Below are positions 57,985 through 64,000 of a stretch of 64,000 nt of DNA, piece by piece. The notes beneath the pieces were generated by a model. That model was not told where the DNA came from. It saw only the letters and a program-made list of their open reading frames with translations, and did no database searches. The stretch covers positions 1 to 64,000 of the forward strand of contig JADJRD010000001.1 in assembly GCA_016712405.1 (NCBI GenBank). The letters are read 5' to 3'. Every line of letters starts with the position of its first letter. The stretch's first letter is position 1. The position numbers and the translations under genes were made by a program. This DNA comes from Cellvibrio sp. Its GTDB lineage: Bacteria; Pseudomonadota; Gammaproteobacteria; Pseudomonadales; Cellvibrionaceae.

Positions 57985-59337
57985 ATGAAACCCATTCCAA
58001 AAAGTCGTGTATTAGAAAAAGGAATTTGGGGCATGAGTGCCCCGATGTTTGTTGATCAAGCGGTGATTTATACCATCCCGATTGTCGATATGTTTTTTCT
58101 CAGTCGTGTGTCAGACAGTGCGGCTGCCGCTGTCGGTGCCATCACACCTTTGGTATTTGTTGCCAATGCATTTCTGGTCGTTACTGCCTTCGCCGGTGCG
58201 AGTATCGCCAATCAATATATAGGTGCAAAAAATTATCAGCAGGGCAATGCCACCATTTCGGCTTACGCTTATTTGGTTTTTGTATTGGCATTAATTGTTG
58301 GCGTTACATTGAGTCTTTGCGGGCCTTGGGTGGCATCCAGTATGTCATTAAGTGACGCTGTTGAAAAAGATGCGCACGAATATTTATCGGTGATTGGTTG
58401 GATGGTGGGCTTTTGGGGCTTTCGCGTTATTTATCAAACCATTTTAAATATTTATGGCGAACCGCAATGGAATACAGTCAGCAATATTATTTTATTTTTT
58501 GTGAATTTAATCGGTAATGCAGTCGCGGTTTATGGCTTTGGTATTATTGAGCCTTCAGGTGTTGCAGGTGTCGCTTGGGCAAGTGTGATATCCGCTATTG
58601 CCAGTTTGTTATTTGTGATGCTGATTGTGCACTTCAAATTAAAGCTGCATTTTCCCTGGCGACAAGCCTTGATTGATTTTAAATCCCTGATTGTTCCTGT
58701 TGCTGCGATCGCCGCACCAGCTATGTTAGAACCGGTTTCATTTCAGTCGTATATGATCGCATTGAATTGGATTGCCGCTGATGTGGGTGATCTGGAACTT
58801 AAAGCCAAAATTTATGCTTACAACACGTTTTTATTTTGTTTGATGATTTCGATAGCCATTGGTATGGCAACCGAAGCGATTATTGCTCAGCGAGTGGGGC
58901 AGAAAGAATTTGATTTGGTTGAGTCACAGTTAAAACAAAGTTTAAAAATTTCAGTGATAGGTACCAGTTTGATGGCGATAATTTGGTTTGTTTTTCATAA
59001 ACCAATTTTGCACTTGTTTACGGAGGATCAAGCGATTATCGCGATAGGTTTTTGGGCATTTTTTATTAGTTGCATTACAGAACCCTGGCGGACGGTCAAT
59101 ATTATTGTAGGTAGCTCATTACGTTGTACCGGTGATGCAACTTTCTCCTCGGTATCGGCCATTTTAGTGATTTGGTTGTTTTCTATTCCATTGGCCTACG
59201 TCTTGGCGATTCCCTGCGGGCTAGGACTTTACGGATTACTCATCGCCGCATTAGCGGATGAATTTATACGCGCAGTGATGAAATTCTGGCGTTGGCGGCA
59301 AAAAAAATGGATGTCCATGGGGGTTATGCTTCGGTAA
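57985..59337 (+). CDS. MATE-family multidrug/cation exporter
   Basis: 450 residues with about twelve membrane segments in two homologous halves (G-M-S-A-P-M-F-V-D-Q-A-V-I-Y-T-I-P near the start; S-V-I-G-T-S-L-M-A-I-I-W-F-V in the second). The pattern is that of MATE transporters, which expel organic cations or drugs using a sodium or proton gradient. The substrate and subgroup (NorM or DinF type) cannot be told. It is separated from ybbP by a repeat and is probably transcribed alone or with it. Confidence 0.85.
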   Translation: MKPIPKSRVLEKGIWGMSAPMFVDQAVIYTIPIVDMFFLSRVSDSAAAAVGAITPLVFVANAFLVVTAFAGASIANQYIGAKNYQQGNATISAYAYLVFVLALIVGVTLSLCGPWVASSMSLSDAVEKDAHEYLSVIGWMVGFWGFRVIYQTILNIYGEPQWNTVSNIILFFVNLIGNAVAVYGFGIIEPSGVAGVAWASVISAIASLLFVMLIVHFKLKLHFPWRQALIDFKSLIVPVAAIAAPAMLEPVSFQSYMIALNWIAADVGDLELKAKIYAYNTFLFCLMISIAIGMATEAIIAQRVGQKEFDLVESQLKQSLKISVIGTSLMAIIWFVFHKPILHLFTEDQAIIAIGFWAFFISCITEPWRTVNIIVGSSLRCTGDATFSSVSAILVIWLFSIPLAYVLAIPCGLGLYGLLIAALADEFIRAVMKFWRWRQKKWMSMGVMLR

Positions 59338-59415
59338 TTCAACGGCGTCATTCATGGAACGAGTTTGCGCAATTGTGGTAATATTTGCACAAAGTTAATT
59401 TAACGAGTTCTTTTC

Positions 59416-60432
59416 ATGTATTCCATTCTGCGTTCTATTTTATTTTCATTAAATCCTGAAACATCCCACGAATTAAGCTTGTCGTTACTGAATGTTGCAG
59501 ACAAAACACACACTCTAGGGCTGTTATCCGTCAATGTTCCTGAGGATCCAATAAGTGTGATGGGAATTCGTTTTCCTAATCGCGTGGGTTTGGCTGCAGG
59601 CTTGGATAAAAATGGTGATTATTTTAATGCCTTAGGTGCCCTGGGGTTTGGGTTTGTGGAAATAGGAACTGTAACGCCGAAACCACAACCAGGTAATGAT
59701 AAACCGCGTTTATTTCGTTTACCTAAAGCGCAAGCGATTATTAATCGAATGGGATTTAATAATAAAGGTGTTGATCATTTGGTTGAGCAGGTCAAACATC
59801 GTCAGTATAAAGGTGTGTTAGGGATTAATATTGGCAAGAATGCTAGCACTCCCGTTGAAAATGCGCTCGATGATTATGTGATTGGATTGCAGAAAGTGTA
59901 TGCGCATGCGGACTACATCACCGTAAATATTTCGTCACCCAATACTCAAGGTTTGCGCAGTTTGCAATTTGGTGATTCATTAAAAACACTCTTATCAGGA
60001 TTAAAAGAAGAGCAAGCTCGCTTACAACAGGCGCACAATCGGTATGTTCCGTTTGCGGTGAAAATTGCACCTGATATGAGCTTGGAAGAAACCGCGCAAG
60101 TTGCCGGGATTTTGTTGCAACATAATATCGATGCAGTGATTGCGACTAATACAACCCTGAGTCGTGAAGGTGTTGAAGGACTGCCGTTTGCAACAGAAAC
60201 AGGTGGGCTAAGCGGATTGCCTGTGCAACAAAAATCGACATTGATGATACAAAATTTAAAATCCATTCTTGGCGATAAAATGCCGATCATTGGTGTTGGT
60301 GGTGTGAATGATGCGGCAAGTGCCGCTGAAAAAATTCGCGCTGGTGCCAGTTTGATCCAAATCTATACAGGGTTTATTTACCAAGGGCCAAAAGTTATTG
60401 CGGAAGCAGCGAGAGGCGTTAGAGGGCATTAA
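59416..60432 (+). CDS. pyrD: Dihydroorotate dehydrogenase, class 2
   Basis: 338 residues, the quinone-linked type with an N-terminal amphipathic segment (M-Y-S-I-L-R-S-I-L-F-S-L). Conserved segments are G-L-A-A-G-L-D-K-N, the substrate loop R-M-G-F-N-N-K-G, the catalytic serine in N-I-S-S-P-N-T, and the FMN site G-V-G-G-V-N. It oxidises dihydroorotate to orotate in pyrimidine synthesis at the inner membrane. Confidence 0.95.
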   Translation: MYSILRSILFSLNPETSHELSLSLLNVADKTHTLGLLSVNVPEDPISVMGIRFPNRVGLAAGLDKNGDYFNALGALGFGFVEIGTVTPKPQPGNDKPRLFRLPKAQAIINRMGFNNKGVDHLVEQVKHRQYKGVLGINIGKNASTPVENALDDYVIGLQKVYAHADYITVNISSPNTQGLRSLQFGDSLKTLLSGLKEEQARLQQAHNRYVPFAVKIAPDMSLEETAQVAGILLQHNIDAVIATNTTLSREGVEGLPFATETGGLSGLPVQQKSTLMIQNLKSILGDKMPIIGVGGVNDAASAAEKIRAGASLIQIYTGFIYQGPKVIAEAARGVRGH

Positions 60433-60512
60433 AATCCATTTTTTATAACAAAATTCGCCAAATTGAAAATGCCTGCTAGTCTTAGGTGAAAACTCGTTTT
60501 TGGAGAATGATC

Positions 60513-60905
60513 TTGGCTAGTTACAATCCGCAAGAAGCACTGAAGCAATATCGTCAGTTAGGTATTGAGTCTGAAGTTAACACGGCATCCTCACATCGCT
60601 TGATACAAATGTTGTTTGAAGGTGCCATCAGTAAATTGGCTGCCGCTCAAGGGGCGCTGGACAGGGGGGATTTGGCGACAAAAGGTGAAGCCTTAAGTCG
60701 TGCCATCAGTATTATTGCGGGTTTGCGCAGTTCGTTGGATCTTTCAACTGGTGAGATAGCGGAAAATCTTGATCGACTCTATGAATACATGAACATTCGT
60801 TTGCTTGAAGCTTCGGCGCAAAAAGACTCCCAAAAAATTGCTGAAGTGTCCCAGTTATTGAAAACATTAAAATCCGGTTGGGATGAAATCACTCCTGTAC
60901 ATTAG
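60513..60905 (+). CDS. fliS: Flagellin export chaperone FliS
   Basis: About 130 residues from a TTG at 60513, placed 10 bases after a GGAG; the frame also has an ATG at 60507, and the upstream start at 60486 is less likely. The helical bundle is typical of FliS: A-L-K-Q-Y-R-Q-L-G, then HRLIQMLFEGAISKL, then GLRSSLDL...GEIAENLDRLYEYM. FliS holds flagellin before export. It precedes the flagellar regulators. Confidence 0.88.
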   Translation: MASYNPQEALKQYRQLGIESEVNTASSHRLIQMLFEGAISKLAAAQGALDRGDLATKGEALSRAISIIAGLRSSLDLSTGEIAENLDRLYEYMNIRLLEASAQKDSQKIAEVSQLLKTLKSGWDEITPVH

Positions 60906-60998
60906 TTTTTCATCTGTGTGGTATTGACTGCCATTGTTTATCTTTTGGGCGGTTATTTGCTTTTTTCTGCTTATTTCAAAATGATTTCTGTCATAAAT

Positions 60999-61027
60999 TT
61001 GACTAATCCAAAACCCTCGTCTATTAC
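60999..61027 (+). promoter_or_regulatory. Probable sigma-70 promoter of fleQ
   Basis: TTGACT (60999-61004) and TATTAC (61022-61027) with a 17-base spacer, about 65 bases before the fleQ start. This fits the known sigma-70 control of fleQ in pseudomonads. Confidence 0.6.
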
Positions 61028-61091
61028 TTTATCCAAAACGTAAATTCATTGACTGCGCTAGCAGTTGTTGTATGAAATTGAAGGATATCCG

Positions 61092-62555
61092 ATGTTGCAT
61101 TCCAATCACGTTCTGGTAATTGATGATGAGGCTGAGCGTGCCGGCCATTTAAAAATTGTGTTGGATTTTTTAGGCGAGCCAGCGCAACTCATTTCCAGTC
61201 ATCAAGTGAATCAATTTTTTTCTGATGCTCATCAACCCGCACAACTATTGGCTGTGTTCTTGGGGGAGTTTGATCAGGCTGCATTTTCGTTAACAGGATT
61301 GTTAAAAGCATTACGCCAATGGAATGACGAAGTGGCTGTGATACTAGTTGGGGATCTGACCGCACAACAAGACGCATTGGAAGACAGCTATCGTCGCATG
61401 ATTATTGGAAATCTGTCGGTACCACCCAGTTACAATAAACTGGTGGATACATTGCACCGAGCTCGTTTATATCAAGAAGCGCAATCCAGCTGCAAAAAAG
61501 CGTCGCAGCGTCGTCCTGTACATTTATTTCGTAGTTTGGTGGGTACCAGTCGTGAAATACAAAATGTACGCGAAATGATGGCGCAAGTGGCCGATAAAGA
61601 TGTGTCGGTATTAATTACCGGTGAATCCGGTACTGGTAAAGAAGTCGTCGCGCGCAATTTACATTACAACTCCCCACGTCGTGACAAGCCTTTTGTTCCT
61701 GTTAATTGTGGTGCAATTCCTGCGGAATTATTGGAAAGCGAATTGTTTGGTCATGAAAAAGGTGCATTCACTGGTGCGATCAATTCGCGTGCCGGGCGTT
61801 TTGAAATGGCGGAAGGTGGCACTTTATTTTTAGATGAAATTGGCGATATGCCACTGAATATGCAAGTGAAGATTTTGCGTGTATTACAGGAGCGTTGTTT
61901 TGAGCGTGTGGGCAGTAACAAGACCCAAGCGGTAGATGTACGTATTATTGCGGCAACTCATCGCAATCTTGAGCAGATGATCAGTGAAAATTTATTCAGA
62001 GAAGATTTATATTATCGACTTAACGTATTTCCTATCGAAATTCCTGCATTGAAAGACAGATCCGAAGATATTCCGTTATTAATTAACGAATTGGTTTCGC
62101 GCATGGAAAGCGAACAACGTGGATCTATTCGTTTTAATTCCGCCGCGATTATGTCGCTCTGCCAACACGATTGGAGCGGTAACGTGCGTGAGCTGGCGAA
62201 CCTGGTTGAGCGCATGGCAATTATGCATCCCTATGCGGTGATTGGCGTGAAAGACTTGCCTGCAAAATATCGCCATGTCGACCTAGTGGAAGAAGAATTT
62301 GTGACGGAAATTAAATCCACTACCCAAGTCAACGGCACCAGTTTTGTCAGTATGAACGACACGCATTTATTGCCGGAACATGGAATCGATTTACGTGAGT
62401 ATATTGCTAATTTAGAAATGAGTTTAATTCAACAAGCCCTCAATGATTGCGGAGGCGTGGTCGCCCGCGCCGCCGACAAACTTTGCGTTCGCCGTACAAC
62501 TCTGGTTGAAAAAATGCGTAAGTACGATATGTCGCGTCAGGAAGTGATTGAGTGA
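61092..62555 (+). CDS. fleQ: Flagellar master regulator FleQ (sigma-54 activator)
   Basis: About 487 residues from the ATG at 61092 (M-L-H-S-N-H-V-L-V-I-D-D), with AAGGA upstream. The N-terminal FleQ-type receiver-like domain is followed by a sigma-54 AAA+ domain: Walker A G-E-S-G-T-G-K-E, the sigma-54 loop GAFTGA, Walker B L-F-L-D-E-I-G-D and the arginine finger region. The C-terminal helix-turn-helix reads V-A-R-A-A-D-K-L-C-V-R-R-T-T-L. FleQ switches on flagellar genes and in pseudomonads binds c-di-GMP. A sigma-54 promoter stands in front of the downstream fleS. Confidence 0.93.
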   Translation: MLHSNHVLVIDDEAERAGHLKIVLDFLGEPAQLISSHQVNQFFSDAHQPAQLLAVFLGEFDQAAFSLTGLLKALRQWNDEVAVILVGDLTAQQDALEDSYRRMIIGNLSVPPSYNKLVDTLHRARLYQEAQSSCKKASQRRPVHLFRSLVGTSREIQNVREMMAQVADKDVSVLITGESGTGKEVVARNLHYNSPRRDKPFVPVNCGAIPAELLESELFGHEKGAFTGAINSRAGRFEMAEGGTLFLDEIGDMPLNMQVKILRVLQERCFERVGSNKTQAVDVRIIAATHRNLEQMISENLFREDLYYRLNVFPIEIPALKDRSEDIPLLINELVSRMESEQRGSIRFNSAAIMSLCQHDWSGNVRELANLVERMAIMHPYAVIGVKDLPAKYRHVDLVEEEFVTEIKSTTQVNGTSFVSMNDTHLLPEHGIDLREYIANLEMSLIQQALNDCGGVVARAADKLCVRRTTLVEKMRKYDMSRQEVIE

Positions 62556-62846
62556 TTATGTTTGATCAATCCAATAATCAGGTTTTCGATGTAGGTGAGC
62601 GATTGCAAGGATAAGAATGCAATCTTTCTCAATTGCATAGAGTATTTTGTAGGGAAATTTTTGCAGTAAACATTTTCGGATATTGTCTCGCTCTATTGAC
62701 CAGGCGTCTGGATATTCGGCGATACGGAGAACAGCTTTTTTTATTTCTTCATTAAATCGATTGCCCAAACCCGCGAGTTCAAAATTATAATATTCCTCTG
62801 CATCCAATAATTCCTGTAGAGCAAAGGAAGAAAAAATAATGTCCAT
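62556..62846 (-). CDS. ParE/RelE-type toxin
   Basis: 96 residues with the ParE/RelE fold pattern: a first segment F-S-S-F-A-L-Q-E-L-L-D-A-E-E-Y-Y, then FNEEIKKAVLRIAEYPDAW, then the strands K-F-P-Y-K-I-L-Y-A-I and I-L-A-I-A-H-L-H-R-K-P-D-Y-W. ParE toxins poison gyrase; RelE toxins cut mRNA; which applies cannot be told. The antitoxin gene overlaps it by one base. The stop codon abuts the fleQ stop convergently. Confidence 0.88.
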   Translation of the reverse strand: MDIIFSSFALQELLDAEEYYNFELAGLGNRFNEEIKKAVLRIAEYPDAWSIERDNIRKCLLQKFPYKILYAIEKDCILILAIAHLHRKPDYWIDQT

Positions 62847-63052
62847 TAACGATCTTTAAATACTTCATCCATTGAATAAGTTTTTAATTTTCCGGCCTTG
62901 TAAGCATTTAAACGTTTTTGTGCTTCATCAGTCCAAAGATCATCAAGATTTTTATCGGGTTGATCCAGGCTTTTCAGTATCCCTTCAACTAATAAAAATC
63001 TCTCTTGTGGTTTCAGTTTGAGTACTTGATTCAGAATGTCGTTTTCGTTCAT
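62846..63052 (-). CDS. Antitoxin of addiction-module type
   Basis: About 68 residues from the ATG at 63052 (M-N-E-N-D-I-L-N); the frame extends further upstream without family support. The pattern L-K-P-Q-E-R-F-L-L-V-E-G-I-L-K-S-L-D matches the unstable antitoxin family (Pfam Unstab_antitox) that pairs with ParE-like toxins. The stop codon overlaps the toxin start by one base. The pair sits between fleQ and fleS in the opposite orientation. Confidence 0.85.
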   Translation of the reverse strand: MNENDILNQVLKLKPQERFLLVEGILKSLDQPDKNLDDLWTDEAQKRLNAYKAGKLKTYSMDEVFKDR

Positions 63053-63173
63053 AGGGTGCCTGATCGAAGTTAAGGTGTGAGCCTGGATGTATTTTATCGA
63101 CAGTTGAGGAAAAACAACAAGCTGGAACAGCAAAACTCGTTAAAACCCCAAAGCGGCAATCTTTTTCCCATCT

Positions 63174-63189
63174 TGGCACCCCACTTGCA
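63174..63189 (+). promoter_or_regulatory. Sigma-54 promoter of fleS
   Basis: TTGGCACCCCACTTGC: TGGCAC, five bases, TTGCA, a full match to the -24/-12 consensus. It lies 65 bases before the fleS ATG and upstream of no other gene on this strand, so FleQ-dependent transcription of fleSR is expected. Confidence 0.85.
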
Positions 63190-63253
63190 ATTACTCCAGT
63201 AATCGATGAAAGCGTTGGATTCTTGACGCGATTAAGCAATTTTGGGGTGAAAT

Positions 63254-64000
63254 ATGCAGGTGGTTTCGCTGGTCAATTCTGGGGTTAATGTCAAAAGTCT
63301 GCCGTTGAATGCAGGTTCAGTGGCGGATAATTCGGCTAAGAATCAGGATCTCAAAGCGGCGTTCGACATGTTTAATCAGATGTCGCAACAACTGGCGGAT
63401 TCTTATTATTTATTGGAAAACCGGGTTGCTGAATTAAATCAGGAACTGAGCAGTGTTACCCATCAACGTTTGCAAGAATTAGCAGAAAAAGAAAAGCTGG
63501 CACACCGTTTAGAAAGTTTGCTGAATTTTTTACCTGGCGGTGTTGTGGTATTGGATTCATCGGGTTATGTCTCTGAATGTAATCCGGTGGCGATTGAATT
63601 GTTGGGCGAACCATTGGAGGGTGAATTGTGGCGCGATGTGATTCAACGCAGTTTTGCACCGCGTCAGGATGATGGACATGAAGTGTCATTACGCGATGGT
63701 CGTCGCATCAGTTTTCAAACCCGCAATTTGGGTGTGGATGGCCAAATTATTTTATTGACTGATCAAACGGAAACTCGTCGTTTACAAAGTGAATTAAGTC
63801 GCCATGAACGCTTGTCTGCATTGGGCAAAATGATCAGTGCTTTGGCGCATCAAATTCGCACGCCATTATCTGCCGCTATGTTGTATGCCGGGCATTTGGT
63901 TGATGGAAAACTGGATGCCGAAAAACAGCATCAATTTTCAGAAAAAGTCTTGTCACGTTTACACAATATTGAACGACAAATTCAGGATATGTTGTTTTAT
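63254..64000 (+). CDS. fleS: Flagellar sensor kinase FleS, partial
   Basis: The frame from the ATG at 63254 is open to the window edge (249 residues). A coiled-coil leader is followed by a PAS domain (L-N-F-L-P-G-G-V-V-V-L-D-S-S-G-Y) and a HisKA domain with the phosphorylated histidine in S-A-L-A-H-Q-I-R-T-P-L-S-A. This is the FleS/FlrB layout. FleS phosphorylates FleR, whose gene should follow beyond the window. The gene is preceded by a sigma-54 promoter and separated from fleQ by a toxin-antitoxin pair. Confidence 0.88.
   Translation, partial: MQVVSLVNSGVNVKSLPLNAGSVADNSAKNQDLKAAFDMFNQMSQQLADSYYLLENRVAELNQELSSVTHQRLQELAEKEKLAHRLESLLNFLPGGVVVLDSSGYVSECNPVAIELLGEPLEGELWRDVIQRSFAPRQDDGHEVSLRDGRRISFQTRNLGVDGQIILLTDQTETRRLQSELSRHERLSALGKMISALAHQIRTPLSAAMLYAGHLVDGKLDAEKQHQFSEKVLSRLHNIERQIQDMLFY

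Overview
The window looks like a chromosomal segment of a gammaproteobacterium, most likely from the Cellvibrio/Pseudomonas side of the class. The evidence is the neighbour sets leuC-leuD-leuB-asd-fimV-truA-trpF, xerD-dsbC-hom-thrC-recJ and tesA-ybbA-ybbP, together with FleQ/FleS-type flagellar regulators, a sigma-54 promoter in front of fleS, FimV and an outer-membrane barrel of the TIGR04219 type. The DNA is moderately AT-rich. The assignment rests on gene content and order only.

Layout. 24-8539 (minus strand) is an accessory operon: a MoxR-type AAA+ ATPase, a vWA protein with a degenerate peptidase-like N-terminus, and two tandem paralogous proteins built of LRV/HEAT-like helical repeats, one of them broken into five reading frames. 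8560-9996 holds a LacI-family remnant, a secreted protein, a YcxB-like membrane protein and a VF530-type protein. About 10027-11575 is a non-biological-looking run of G, T and C homopolymers. 11570-17950 encodes an AddAB-like helicase-nuclease pair. 18065-20861 is a patch of small orphan genes (possible immunity protein, HExxH metalloprotein, DUF559 nuclease, cupin, Cys-rich lipoprotein). 21104-31575 carries a YgjP metallopeptidase, YgiQ, a probable ovothiol pathway (OvoA plus an OvoB-like lyase), exonuclease III, Prc protease and an unknown protein. 31837-34825 has DAHP synthase, an outer-membrane protein and a LysR regulator divergent from leuC. 34962-53887 (plus strand) is leucine, aspartate-family, tryptophan and threonine biosynthesis mixed with fimV, truA, xerD, dsbC, a second DUF559 gene and recJ. 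53966-60432 has tesA/ybbA/ybbP, a MATE exporter and pyrD. 60513 to the end is flagellar (fliS, fleQ, fleS) with a ParE-type toxin-antitoxin pair between fleQ and fleS.

Two themes cross the window. First, at least nine genes are split by single-base shifts, mostly at short homopolymers that look one base too short (moxR, addA, ovoB, prc, leuC, ybbP, LRV protein B). Several are housekeeping genes, so most shifts are probably sequencing errors. Together with the homopolymer block this suggests an under-polished assembly. Second, GC-rich MITE-like palindromic elements are scattered between and inside genes; they supply the C-terminal tails of OvoA, RecJ and one DUF559 protein, and both DUF559 nuclease genes lie in direct contact with them.

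The best candidates for an undescribed system are the MoxR-vWA-LRV operon and the DUF559/palindromic-element association. No rRNA, tRNA or CRISPR array was recognised.
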